Shown: positions 18,566 to 28,153 of the stretch, piece after piece
How the letters are laid out: each line of letters begins with the position of its first letter
Position numbering within the stretch: the first letter of the stretch is position 1
Source: Pseudomonadota bacterium
GTDB taxonomy: Bacteria > Pseudomonadota > Alphaproteobacteria > Acetobacterales > Acetobacteraceae
Direction of reading: 5' to 3'
Assembly (NCBI GenBank): GCA_021801255.1
Contig: JAJYYH010000023.1
Coordinates: forward strand, 1 to 64,000
Length of the DNA: 64,000 nt
The notes under the pieces: generated by a model
Databases searched by the model: none
Told to the model about the DNA's origin: nothing
The model's input: only the letters and a program-made list of their open reading frames with translations
Position numbers and translations under genes: made by a program

Positions 18566-19069
18566 ATGCCTGCTCTCTCGACCTCAGAACCTTCCCGCGC
18601 GTCCAACCCGCTCGATACGCTGGAGCAGATCGTCGCGGCCAATGACTGGGCCTTCGATCGCCGCAGCGAATCCGAAATGGCGGCCGAAGCGCCTGGTAAA
18701 TGGTGCGATTACGGCCTCTATTTCAGTTGGTCGCACGAAATCAGCGCCATGCACTTTACCTGCGCCTTCGATCTCAAGGTGCCGGAGCGGCGCCGCGGCG
18801 CCTTGTTCGAGCTGCTGGCGCTGGCCAATGAACGCCTCTGGATCGGTCATTTCGGTCTCGACGGCGATGATGGCATGCCGCTGTTCCGCCACGCCATGCT
18901 GCTGCGCGGCACTCAAGGGGCTTCTACCGAAAGCCTGGAGGACATGGTGGATATCGCGCTCACCGAATGCGAGCGGTTTTTCCCCGCCTTCCAGTTCGTG
19001 CTGTGGGGCGGCAAGAGCCCGGCCGAGGCGCTACAGGCGGCGATGCTCGACTGCGTCGGCGAAGCATGA
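18566..19069 (+). CDS. YbjN domain-containing protein
   Basis: 167 residues. The fold is recognisable from NPLDTLEQIVAANDWAFDR, WCDYGLYFSWSHEISAMHF, the FELLALANERLWIGHFGL core and FRHAMLLRG. This group resembles the YbjN superfamily, linked to type III secretion chaperone-like folds; function is unknown. The start at 18566 has GGGAGA seven bases upstream. Its stop overlaps the proC start (ATGA), so the two are coupled. Confidence 0.75.
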   Translation: MPALSTSEPSRASNPLDTLEQIVAANDWAFDRRSESEMAAEAPGKWCDYGLYFSWSHEISAMHFTCAFDLKVPERRRGALFELLALANERLWIGHFGLDGDDGMPLFRHAMLLRGTQGASTESLEDMVDIALTECERFFPAFQFVLWGGKSPAEALQAAMLDCVGEA

Positions 19070-19869
19070 GCGAGGCCCCGCTGCCGCCGCTTTTGCTCAT
19101 CGGCTGCGGCCGCATGGGGAGCGCCTTGCTCGCCGGCTGGCGGGAGGCCGGGCTCGCTGAGGCGGTGATCGTCGATCCCGCCGGCCCAGAGCTGCGGGCG
19201 CCGGCGCGGGTGGTCGCGGAAGCGGCGGCGATCCCGCGCGATTTTGCCCCGCAAGCGGTAATTTTTGCGATCAAGCCGCAGGAGGCGGAAGCAACGCTTG
19301 CGCACTATGCGCGGTTTCGCGCGGGGGCGGTGTACCTCTCGATCATGGCCGGGCGCACGATTGCGGGCATGGAGCGCCTTCTCGGCGCGGGGGCCGTCAT
19401 CGTGCGCGCCATGCCGAACACGCCGGCGGCCATTCGCCAGGGCATCACCGCGGCCTACGCCGGCGCGAGCGTGAGCGCGGCACAGCGCGCGCTCACGGCG
19501 CGCCTGCTCGGCGCCATCGGTGAGGTGGCGTGGGTGGACGCCGAGGCCGAACTCGACGCCGTCACCGCGGTTTCGGGCTCGGGGCCGGCCTATGTGTTCC
19601 TGCTTGCCGAACTGATGGAGCAAGCCGGGATCGCCGAGGGACTGACGCCCGATCTGGCACGGCGTCTGGCACGGCGGACGGTTGCCGGCAGCGGCGCGCT
19701 GCTTGCGGCCAGCGCCGAGGAGGCGAGCGCGTTGCGCCAGGCCGTCACCAGCAAGGGCGGCACCACGCAAGCGGCACTCGATATCCTGATGGCGCCCGAG
19801 GCCTGGCCCGCCAGCGTGCGGCGTGCGATCGCCGCCGCCGCCGAGCGGTCGCGCGCACTCGCGCGGTAG
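19066..19869 (+). CDS. proC: Pyrroline-5-carboxylate reductase
   Basis: Reduces pyrroline-5-carboxylate to proline with NAD(P)H. 267 residues. The N-terminal Rossmann motif is IGCGRMGSALL (from residue 12), FAIKPQEAEATL follows, and VRAMPNTPAAIRQG is typical. The C-terminal domain contains AVSGSGPAYVFLLAELM and the SKGGTT active-site loop. Starts inside the stop of the upstream gene. Confidence 0.92.
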   Translation: MSEAPLPPLLLIGCGRMGSALLAGWREAGLAEAVIVDPAGPELRAPARVVAEAAAIPRDFAPQAVIFAIKPQEAEATLAHYARFRAGAVYLSIMAGRTIAGMERLLGAGAVIVRAMPNTPAAIRQGITAAYAGASVSAAQRALTARLLGAIGEVAWVDAEAELDAVTAVSGSGPAYVFLLAELMEQAGIAEGLTPDLARRLARRTVAGSGALLAASAEEASALRQAVTSKGGTTQAALDILMAPEAWPASVRRAIAAAAERSRALAR

Positions 19870-19919
19870 GCAGAAGGCAGGGCGCTGCTCTGGACAAGCT
19901 GGGGCGAGTGGCCCAAGAC

Positions 19920-19940
19920 GCGTCCCATGCTCTGGGACGC
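19920..19940 (+). terminator. Hairpin downstream of proC
   Basis: GCGTCCCA and TGGGACGC form a perfect 8-bp stem with a 5-base loop, 50 bp after the proC stop. There is no T-run, so a Rho-independent role is uncertain. Confidence 0.4.
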
Positions 19941-20123
19941 CTCCTCCCGGGAAGGGCTCCAAGGGCGTCGCCTTTGCTGGGGTCACGCGGCGAGGGGTAT
20001 ATCGCGATCGCCAAATCGGCCCCCTTCCCGAACCCACGCGCGGTTTGTGGTGAGCCGCGTGGGGACGGTCACTTGGCATTGGCATGGGCGTGCGGCCGCC
20101 CCGGTTCGTGAGGATCGAGGGAT

Positions 20124-20137
20124 TGAACGATGGGCGG
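20124..20137. repeat. 14-bp direct repeat, left flank of the AT-rich island
   Basis: TGAACGATGGGCGG. The identical sequence in the same orientation is at 23050-23063, at the other edge of the island. Confidence 0.65.
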
Positions 20138-20178
20138 CGTCTTCAATAAAGGAATTTTACGAACTATATTTGCTATTT

Positions 20179-20775
20179 TTAAGAATTTATTTTCGACCTT
20201 ATGCAAGAAAACCACTCTCTTCCAGCTATATTTGAGTCTGGCACATGTAATGTATGCACTGCCCCATGAGCCAACTCACTCTGCAAAACACCACCAGCCA
20301 ATATAGCAAGTACTTCGCTAGCAGTGGTCTCGTTCGATGGTAGCTTTGTCGAGAGTGAGTCGGCAGATTGGCTCTGTATCGATAATTTCCAAGATCCAGA
20401 AGGGCCGGCAAAGATTAGGTGGGCGGGTGGTTTGCCATGAGTGATTACCGAACGTATTGCAGAACCAGAAATATAAAAATTAATAAAATAATTATTTTCA
20501 GAATAAATGCTGAGTTTCTCGGAATTTGTAGAGACGCTTGCATAACATTCATTATTTTCTACAGAAAATGACCAAACTGGTTTAGATTCTGCGGGCGGTT
20601 TTTTCGTGTTTTGTTGATAGGTATGTGTTGTATGGCTTGAATTAAAATTTGATGTTTGACACGAAGAAAGAACGAGACACAATAATACGTTTGAAACTCT
20701 GGTAAATTTCGCACGAAGGCAGCAAGGTATTTTTTTCATTTTTGTTTTTGTCTGACAAGTGAAAAACTTTTCCAA
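20179..20775 (-). CDS. Hypothetical lipoprotein of the AT-rich island
   Basis: 198 residues, not recognised. A basic N-terminus and a hydrophobic stretch (VSNVLLCLVLSSC) end in an LSSC lipobox, so it is probably a lipoprotein; the real start may be an internal Met near residue 13. The body is Ser/Asn/Thr-rich with beta-like segments (PVWSFSVENNECYASVSTN). Its coding bases are strikingly AT-rich compared with the GC-rich genes on either side, suggesting transfer. Its start overlaps the upstream gene by 40 bp; third gene of a three-gene operon. Confidence 0.6.
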   Translation of the reverse strand: MEKFFTCQTKTKMKKIPCCLRAKFTRVSNVLLCLVLSSCQTSNFNSSHTTHTYQQNTKKPPAESKPVWSFSVENNECYASVSTNSEKLSIYSENNYFINFYISGSAIRSVITHGKPPAHLIFAGPSGSWKLSIQSQSADSLSTKLPSNETTASEVLAILAGGVLQSELAHGAVHTLHVPDSNIAGREWFSCIRSKINS

Positions 20776-21260
20776 TCAGTCACTGCATATTGCGAGATAT
20801 CCCTGCGCACGGCATATAAACGCCACGCATATCTGTTGAATCTTGCATCCAAAGTAATTGTCTTAAAAATTTCAGAAACATAGCCTGAAAATATTTCTTG
20901 TATTTTATTATTATCTATAGCAATAACTTCAATAAAAATTTTTTCTTCGGTTGGGTCGTTTGGTATTATCCATGAAAATTTGACCTTGGTGAGATTACTA
21001 TTTGTTACGATGATTGCCCCGTCATCTGGTGCAACTGGCTTCGGCGGGGTTAGATGGTATTGTGTAAATGCCTCATCTGGCGCGATATCGCCGATAACGA
21101 TAGGCGTGATGGAACCAACAAGATGATGGCCATCTGGTGCATAGGGTAATGTTTGCTGTGCGAAGGAGCTCGCCTGCGCGGCGCCAGCGACAATCACAAA
21201 GACCCTTAAAAAAAGCATAATCGGTGATATCCAACGAATGTGCGGGCTATGGAGTCGCAA
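20736..21260 (-). CDS. Hypothetical exported protein of the AT-rich island
   Basis: 174 residues. A hydrophobic N-terminus (IMLFLRVFVIVAGAAQASS) looks like a cleavable signal peptide. The C-terminal half resembles a fibronectin-III-like beta domain: VKFSWIIPNDPTEEKIFIEV, then FNRYAWRLYAVRRDISQY, with the Trp and YAWRLYA spacing seen in periplasmic Fn3-like modules. That is an impression, not a firm match. It overlaps the ATPase gene by 14 bp and the lipoprotein gene by 40 bp, so the three are likely made together. Confidence 0.6.
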   Translation of the reverse strand: MRLHSPHIRWISPIMLFLRVFVIVAGAAQASSFAQQTLPYAPDGHHLVGSITPIVIGDIAPDEAFTQYHLTPPKPVAPDDGAIIVTNSNLTKVKFSWIIPNDPTEEKIFIEVIAIDNNKIQEIFSGYVSEIFKTITLDARFNRYAWRLYAVRRDISQYAVTDWKSFSLVRQKQK

Positions 21261-22899
21261 TCATAATCTCGACTGTGCCTGGCCGAGGAATCGCGCTTCG
21301 CGGCGAAAGCACGATGAGACGAGGCTGGCCGAATGCGCTTGCAAGCTTATGACTGATTTCAACAGCGCCGTCGCGATCCTGGGCAAAGAAAAAGCTGATA
21401 GAGGGCGCCGCGGCTCGGCTCAAAACTGGTATGGGATCTTCCGCTAAAAAGCCCATTGAGGTCAGGGTACGGGCAAGCTCCGCGGCACGCGCGGCCGCCT
21501 TGAGATTGCCGCGCGGATAGCTGATGACGACCCGGATAGGCGTGGCGGTCGGGAGCGGGAATAGTCGATTGGGTGCGAAACCGCCATATGATTCCGCGGA
21601 CGGCATGGCGCCCGGGTTAAACGCTGGAAGCGGTTTCACACTGGAACGAGAGCCTTCGCTGGCCATCACGGTTATCGCGGGGCCCGCCACGGCAAGACCC
21701 GCCGCTGCCGCATCGATCTGGGAAAACTTGGCGCTGGGTGCTGCCGCCAAACGGTCATCTGGCGCGGCGCGGGGGGACGGTGCTGGTTGCATCTTCGTTG
21801 GTTGCAGCATCGCTGGGCGGGCGCCGGGAGACGCATCCGGGGTGGTGGGACTATCGGGGTTTTTCCCAACCCCGGGTATAGACGTAAGTTTGGTTGCAAT
21901 GGCCAGAGACGGTGGGGCGTTTCCTGGCTTAGATAATGTTAAAATCGCGATGAACGGCCGGACGCCCGGCCAAGATAGGAGGGCCATAAGCGTGACAAAA
22001 CACGCGAAGACAAAGATCAAATCCAATATTTGTTCATGACGATTTTTTTGAGAATAAATTTTTTTATTTGATGTAAACTTAGCGGGGAATGGAAGAATTT
22101 TATTTTCTTTTATTTCTAACTGTTCAGATTGGTCATCCGTATAATCCAGAAGAATTGGAAGTTTTTCTTGATCATCAGCTTGGTTGCTATTTGCTTTTGT
22201 GACAGTGCCGGCAGAATCCAAGCCTGTAATTTCGGGCTTGCGACCGCTCTTCTCGTCTGATGTTTCGATACTTAAAAGGGCCGCGGCCTCCTCGATATGT
22301 GCGGCATGAACGTGCTCTACGCCTTCAAGAGAAGCAGAAAAGCAAGAGAGTTTGATCAGGTTGTCTAAAATGCGCGGCACGCCTTCGGACAGTATGGCGA
22401 GTTTCGCGATTGCTTCACTCGAAAAAAGTTCGGGAGGCTGCCCCCTTTGAGCCAAACGCGCTGAAACAAACATTTTAATATCATCAAATAAAAGACACTT
22501 TAGTTCAATCTTAGCAAAATTAATTAAAGAATCTTGCCAATGTTCAGTGGCCGCAGAGATGGCCGCAAAGACGATGAAGCGATTCCTTCGCTGACCCAAT
22601 TTCGCCAGAGTTGCAGGGATGGCGCGGTGTACTTCATCAATCAAAATTACTGCCGCGTCATCGCATTCAGGGAGAACATCACTGCGTTCGAATAAACGAG
22701 TTTCATGCCCAAGATCACGGAAAACCCGCGATAATTCGTGCAAAAGCAGCGTTTTGCCAGTCCCTGGAGGGCCGAATAGACCCACGACATTGGGGCCGTC
22801 TTCGAAGAGCTTCAGAATTTGCGTCCGAGCGTCGCACCACTTGGTATGGGGGATGATTGAGTCCATGGCGAGCAGCGCTTTTTCACGAATCTCCAACAT
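21247..22899 (-). CDS. ExeA/GspA-like AAA+ ATPase with membrane helix and periplasmic C-terminal domain
   Basis: 550 residues. The cytosolic AAA+ domain has Walker A GLFGPPGTGKT (about 40-50), Walker B AAVILIDEVHRA, a sensor-like IVFAAISAATEHW and RLAQRGQPPELFSSEAIAKL plus SEGVPRILDNL, the pattern of ExeA/GspA. One membrane helix (LIFVFACFVTLMALLSW) lies near residue 295-315, followed by a long Pro/Ala-rich linker. The C-terminal 100 residues (IRVVISYPRGNLKAAARAAE and LARTLTSMGFLAEDPIPV) look like a LytR_C/SPOR-type domain instead of the peptidoglycan-binding domain of classic GspA. It heads the three-gene operon. Probable role: an energised envelope-spanning assembly; the target is unknown. 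Confidence 0.7.
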   Translation of the reverse strand: MLEIREKALLAMDSIIPHTKWCDARTQILKLFEDGPNVVGLFGPPGTGKTLLLHELSRVFRDLGHETRLFERSDVLPECDDAAVILIDEVHRAIPATLAKLGQRRNRFIVFAAISAATEHWQDSLINFAKIELKCLLFDDIKMFVSARLAQRGQPPELFSSEAIAKLAILSEGVPRILDNLIKLSCFSASLEGVEHVHAAHIEEAAALLSIETSDEKSGRKPEITGLDSAGTVTKANSNQADDQEKLPILLDYTDDQSEQLEIKENKILPFPAKFTSNKKIYSQKNRHEQILDLIFVFACFVTLMALLSWPGVRPFIAILTLSKPGNAPPSLAIATKLTSIPGVGKNPDSPTTPDASPGARPAMLQPTKMQPAPSPRAAPDDRLAAAPSAKFSQIDAAAAGLAVAGPAITVMASEGSRSSVKPLPAFNPGAMPSAESYGGFAPNRLFPLPTATPIRVVISYPRGNLKAAARAAELARTLTSMGFLAEDPIPVLSRAAAPSISFFFAQDRDGAVEISHKLASAFGQPRLIVLSPRSAIPRPGTVEIMIATP

Positions 22900-23049
22900 C
22901 GGAAAATACCCTAAAACCTATCAGATGGCATCCGATATATTTGAAAACCGGCTTGGCCGGCCATTTCCGGAAAAGCCCGCGCGGGAGCGGCAGGGGAAAG
23001 TCGCGGGGCGCGGCGTGTCATGGGCATGGTCCCGGCTGGGGTTGGGCGG

Positions 23050-23063
23050 TGAACGATGGGCGG
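23050..23063. repeat. 14-bp direct repeat, right flank of the AT-rich island
   Basis: TGAACGATGGGCGG, identical to 20124-20137. Confidence 0.65.
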
Positions 23064-23252
23064 GGGGGCGCGCGACGGTCAAGGCTTTTCTCCTGGCCCC
23101 AGCAGTGTGGCGGGCGAGTAGGCGGGGAACTGCGCGCCGAACGACCGCTTCCGGGGCTGCCGTATTGCTCGCGCCATCCCGCGGGCCCGCGACATTGCTG
23201 CTCGCGCGGCGGAGGGAGTTTGCGACCGGCCGGCGCTTTATACCTCCCGGTT

Positions 23253-23270
23253 GAGGTGTTAACACATCTC
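23253..23270. promoter_or_regulatory. Imperfect palindrome upstream of arsC, operator-like
   Basis: GAGGTGTTAACACATCTC has a perfect TGTTAACA centre and symmetric GAG/CTC ends. It lies about 50 bp before the arsC start, a likely place for a repressor. No arsR gene is next to it. Confidence 0.4.
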
Positions 23271-23321
23271 GACCCCTTGGTATCTGGTCTTGCGTTGGCA
23301 TCTCCTTGCGAGGAAAAACGG

Positions 23322-23774
23322 ATGCGCCATTTTCTCCCCTCCGATCAGGTTACCATATATCACAATCCCGCCTGCGGCACCTCGCGCAACGTGCTCGGGC
23401 TGATCCGCAATGCCGGCATCACCCCGCATGTCGTCGAATATCTCAAGACGCCGCCAAGCCGTGCCGAACTCGTCGATCTCATCGCCCGCATGGGCTGCAC
23501 CGCGCGCGACGTGCTGCGCCGCAAGGGCACGCCGCATGACACGCTCGGCCTCGACGACCCCACGCTTGCCGAGGAAGCGCTCATCGCGGCCATGCTCGCC
23601 CACCCCATTCTCATCAATCGCCCGATCGTCGCCACCCCGCTCGGGGTGAGGCTCTGCCGGCCCTCGGAAACCGTGCTCGACATTCTGCCCACGCCCCAGC
23701 GCGGCGCCTTCGCCAAGGAAGACGGCGCACCGGTGGTGGACGCGCGGGGCAAGCGCGTGATCAAGGAAGGATAG
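23322..23774 (+). CDS. arsC: Arsenate reductase, glutaredoxin-dependent type
   Basis: Reduces arsenate to arsenite using glutathione and glutaredoxin. 150 residues. The catalytic Cys18 is in YHNPACGTSRN, and the arginines that bind arsenate appear in TPLGVRLCRPSE. The C-terminal KRVIKEG is also common in this subfamily. The start at 23322 follows GAGGAAAAA. Five bases separate it from the Acr3 gene. Confidence 0.92.
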   Translation: MRHFLPSDQVTIYHNPACGTSRNVLGLIRNAGITPHVVEYLKTPPSRAELVDLIARMGCTARDVLRRKGTPHDTLGLDDPTLAEEALIAAMLAHPILINRPIVATPLGVRLCRPSETVLDILPTPQRGAFAKEDGAPVVDARGKRVIKEG

Positions 23775-23779
23775 CCGGC

Positions 23780-24865
23780 ATGGCCGAGGCCATCGCGCCC
23801 GCGCGCCAGACAGCGCCAGGGTTGAACCTTTTCGAGCGCTTCCTCACGCTCTGGGTAGCGCTCTGCATCGTGGCCGGGATCGTGCTCGGCCAGACCGTCC
23901 CCGCGCCGTTCCATGTGCTCGGCGCGGCGACCCTCGCCCAGGTCAATCTGCCGGTGGCGGTGCTGATCTGGCTGATGATCGTGCCGATGCTGCTCAAGAT
24001 CGATCCCGGCGCACTCCGCCAGGTGGGGGCGCATTGGCGGGGGATGGCGGCGACGGTCGGCGTCAACTGGTTGGTCAAGCCGTTCTCCATGGCAGCGCTG
24101 GGCTGGCTCTTCATCGGCCACCTCTTCCGCCCCTATCTGCCGCCGGGCCAGATCGAGAGCTATATTGCCGGCCTCATTCTGCTCGCCGCGGCGCCATGCA
24201 CGGCGATGGTGTTCGTGTGGTCCGGTCTCGTCGAGGGCGAACCGGTTTTCACCCTGAGCCAGATCGCGCTCAACGACGCCATCATGGTGGTGGCGTTCGC
24301 GCCGATCGTCGGCCTGCTGCTGGGGCTTTCGTCCATCACTGTGCCGTGGAACACGCTGTTGCTCTCGGTCGCGCTCTATATCGTGATCCCGGTGATCATG
24401 GCGCAGGCGTGGCGCGCGGCCTTGCTGAAGCAGGGTGGGGCGGCGGCGCTCGCGCGCACGCTGGCCCGACTCGGGCCGATCTCGCTGGCCGCCCTACTCG
24501 TCATGCTGGTGCTGCTGTTCGGCCTCCAGGGCACGGCGATCGTCGCCCAGCCGGGAGTGATCGGCCTGCTCGCCATCCCCATCGTCGTGCAGGTTTATTT
24601 CAACGCTGGCCTCGCCTATGGGCTGAACCGCTGGTTAGGCACGGAATGGTGCGTTGCCGGGCCCTCGGCGCTGATCGGGGCGTCCAATTTCTTTGAACTC
24701 GCGGTCGCCGCCGCGATCGCACTGTTCGGTTTTCAATCCGGCGCGGCGCTCGCAACCGTGGTCGGCGTGCTCGTGGAAGTGCCGGTGATGCTCTCGGTGG
24801 TAGCCCTCGTCCGCCGCACCCGCCCCTGGTATGAAGCGGGGGCGGCGCGGCAGCGGAGGGGATGA
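23780..24865 (+). CDS. Arsenite efflux pump, Acr3 family
   Basis: Exports arsenite produced by ArsC. 361 residues with about ten membrane helices. The conserved cysteine is in LAAAPCTAMVFVWS, and the second half has the GASNFFELAVA helix that bile acid/arsenite transporters share. Together with arsC it forms a minimal resistance unit without arsR or arsH. Confidence 0.92.
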   Translation: MAEAIAPARQTAPGLNLFERFLTLWVALCIVAGIVLGQTVPAPFHVLGAATLAQVNLPVAVLIWLMIVPMLLKIDPGALRQVGAHWRGMAATVGVNWLVKPFSMAALGWLFIGHLFRPYLPPGQIESYIAGLILLAAAPCTAMVFVWSGLVEGEPVFTLSQIALNDAIMVVAFAPIVGLLLGLSSITVPWNTLLLSVALYIVIPVIMAQAWRAALLKQGGAAALARTLARLGPISLAALLVMLVLLFGLQGTAIVAQPGVIGLLAIPIVVQVYFNAGLAYGLNRWLGTEWCVAGPSALIGASNFFELAVAAAIALFGFQSGAALATVVGVLVEVPVMLSVVALVRRTRPWYEAGAARQRRG

Positions 24866-24986
24866 TGGGGGCTGGCGCGGCGGGCGCCCTCCGCCTGTTC
24901 GGATGAAATAGCGCCGTGCGAAAGCGCCCGGTTTCGTCAAACCCCGCTCTTGAAGCGATCGCGCCGGATGCCCACGTCCGTGGCTC

Positions 24987-25253
24987 ATGATCGCACGTCG
25001 TAAGCTCATTCTGGAGATGACGCCGGAGGGAGAATTTCGCGAAAGCGAATTTTCCCGCGCGCGGGCGTTGCGGGCCAATTGGGTGGCCCGGATCGCGGTC
25101 TCGGCGGCGGTGCTGGCGGTGGTCGCGGGCGCTGTCGCGGCGGCGGCGCTGGCCTTCTGGGTGGCGATGATCCTGCTGCCGGTGGCGATCATTGCGGGCT
25201 TGGCCTCCTACGCCATGCTGCGCTTCCAGTTCTGGCGCGCCCGGCGCTTCTGA
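24987..25253 (+). CDS. Small hypothetical membrane protein
   Basis: 88 residues. A short charged N-terminus (MIARRKLILEMTPEGEFRES) precedes two adjacent hydrophobic helices (about 33-56 and 57-75) and a basic end. Unrecognised. It lies 63 bp before the TPR-glycosyltransferase gene. Confidence 0.55.
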   Translation: MIARRKLILEMTPEGEFRESEFSRARALRANWVARIAVSAAVLAVVAGAVAAAALAFWVAMILLPVAIIAGLASYAMLRFQFWRARRF

Positions 25254-25316
25254 ACGCGGCCTTCGAGGGGCATTCACCCTCTTCCGTTTGTCGACGCGGC
25301 TTGGCATGGTGGTGCC

Positions 25317-26753
25317 ATGGACAAAGCCGCAACCGAGCCGCCGCAAGCGCCCTCTTCCGCCGCTGATCAAGCCAGAGCTGCCCGCCTCAAGGCGCTGCAT
25401 GAGCAGGTGCAGCGCGCGGAGCAGGCGCTCGGCGCCAAGCGCTTCGGCGAGGCTGCGGGGATCTGCCAGGATGTGCTGGAGGGCGCCCCCGAATATCCCC
25501 CGGCGCTTGCCCTGCTCGGGGCGATCTTTGGCCATCGTGGCGATCTCGGTCGGGCCGTTTCCCACATTGAGCAGGCGCTGAGCCGCCAGCCGGGCGTTGC
25601 CGCCTGGCACAGCAATCTTTCTGGCCTCTATCGTTTACTCTATCGCTTCGATGACGCCGTCACTGCCGCCGCCGAGGCGGTGCGTCTGCAACCCAGTGTC
25701 GCGCGCTTTCGGGTCAATCTCGGCAAGGCGCTCATGGATCGCGGCGAGCGCGCCCGCGCCATTGAGGAATTTCTCGCCGCCATCGGGCTGGAGGCCAGCC
25801 ATCCCGAGGCGCATCTCGCGATTGGGCAGATCCTGCTGGCGAGCGGGGAGATGAAGCCTGGCTGGGTGGAGTATGAATGGCGCAACCAGCTCGAGCAGGC
25901 GAAGGGCATGCTGCCGAAAATGGCCACACCGGCCTGGAACGGCATGCGCCTGCCGAAAGACCGCCTCCTCCTGATCGGCGATCAGGGCTATGGCGATACC
26001 CTCCAGTTCGTCCGCTACGCGCCCCTGGTCGCGGCACGCTGCGGCGAGGTGGTGCTTGGCTGTAGCCCCGATCTCGCGCCGCTTTTGCGCTCGGTGCGGG
26101 GGATTACCACCTGCCATTCGCGCTGGGACGAGATCCCGCCGCACCGCGCCCATTGCCTGCTGTCCAGCCTGCCGGGGATTTTTGGTACCGAGATCGCCAC
26201 GATCCCAACCGAGATCCCCTATCTCAGCATCGATGCCGCGCTGATCCGTGATTGGGCCGAGCGTTTCGAGCAGGCGCTGCCACCCGCTAGCCTGCGGATC
26301 GGCGTTGCCTGGGCGGGGCGGCCGACGCATCCCAACGACCGCCGCCGCTCGATGCGGCTGGCCGATTTCGCTCCGCTCGCCGCGGTTCCCGGCGTCGCCT
26401 TCGTCTCGCTGCAACATAAATTCCCGACAGCCGACAACGCGGCGCGCGAGACCTTGCCCGGCATGCTCGATATTTCCGGGGAACTCCGCGATTTCGCCGC
26501 GACTGCGGCGGCGATCATCAATCTTGATCTGGTGGTTTGCGTCGATACCTCGGTCGGCCATCTCGCCGGCGCGCTCGGCAAGCCGGTCTGGCTGATGCTG
26601 GCGAGCCCGGCGGATTGGCGGTGGATGCTGGAGCGCGCCGACACACCTTGGTATCCCTCGATGCGGCTGTTCCGGCAGGGCCGACCGGGAGATTGGCAAG
26701 CGGTTACCAGCGCCGTCGCATCGAGCCTCGCGAGCCTGCCGCGCCGCCGCTAA
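25317..26753 (+). CDS. TPR protein with C-terminal glycosyltransferase family 9-like domain
   Basis: 478 residues. The N-terminal 190 or so residues are TPR repeats (for example PALALLGAIFGHRGDLGRA and GKALMDRGERARAIEEF). The C-terminal part has GDQGYGDTLQFVRYAPLVA, then IGVAWAGRPTHPNDRRRS and DLVVCVDTSVGHLAGALG, which match the nucleotide-binding end of heptosyltransferase-like GT9 proteins. Such fusions are common in alphaproteobacteria and are linked to protein or flagellin glycosylation or exopolysaccharide; target unknown. Confidence 0.82.
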   Translation: MDKAATEPPQAPSSAADQARAARLKALHEQVQRAEQALGAKRFGEAAGICQDVLEGAPEYPPALALLGAIFGHRGDLGRAVSHIEQALSRQPGVAAWHSNLSGLYRLLYRFDDAVTAAAEAVRLQPSVARFRVNLGKALMDRGERARAIEEFLAAIGLEASHPEAHLAIGQILLASGEMKPGWVEYEWRNQLEQAKGMLPKMATPAWNGMRLPKDRLLLIGDQGYGDTLQFVRYAPLVAARCGEVVLGCSPDLAPLLRSVRGITTCHSRWDEIPPHRAHCLLSSLPGIFGTEIATIPTEIPYLSIDAALIRDWAERFEQALPPASLRIGVAWAGRPTHPNDRRRSMRLADFAPLAAVPGVAFVSLQHKFPTADNAARETLPGMLDISGELRDFAATAAAIINLDLVVCVDTSVGHLAGALGKPVWLMLASPADWRWMLERADTPWYPSMRLFRQGRPGDWQAVTSAVASSLASLPRRR

Positions 26754-26766
26754 AGGGCATGCAAAA

Positions 26767-26791
26767 AGCCCAGGGGCTTTGCCCCTGGGCT
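26767..26791 (-). terminator. Intrinsic terminator between converging genes
   Basis: AGCCCAGGGGC, TTT loop, GCCCCTGGGCT: an 11-bp perfect stem. The run of A on its left gives a T-tail on the minus strand, so it mainly ends ahcY transcription. Confidence 0.85.
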
Positions 26792-26807
26792 CCATCGAGA
26801 GGGCCTG

Positions 26808-28097
<1,290 letters not shown>

Positions 28098-28124
28098 TGA
28101 ATTTTCCTCTTTTACGGCAACCCG

Positions 28125-28153
28125 CCAGCGATCAGGTGTTCCAGCGATCAGGT
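28125..28153. repeat. 13-bp direct duplication spanning the rho stop
   Basis: CCAGCGATCAGGT at 28125-28137 and again at 28141-28153. The second copy contains the complement of the rho stop codon. Confidence 0.6.

Larger units (their letters stand above)
19870..20178. other. Gap between proC and the AT-rich island
   Basis: No gene is supported. It contains a perfect hairpin (19920-19940) and the left 14-bp direct repeat (20124-20137). GC content drops sharply after about 20140, so this is the left border of the island. Confidence 0.6.
22900..23321. other. Gap between the ATPase operon and arsC
   Basis: No gene supported. It holds the presumed promoter region of the ATPase operon (AT-rich, 22900-22945), the right 14-bp direct repeat, a GC-rich stretch without clear coding, and a palindrome before arsC. 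Confidence 0.55.
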
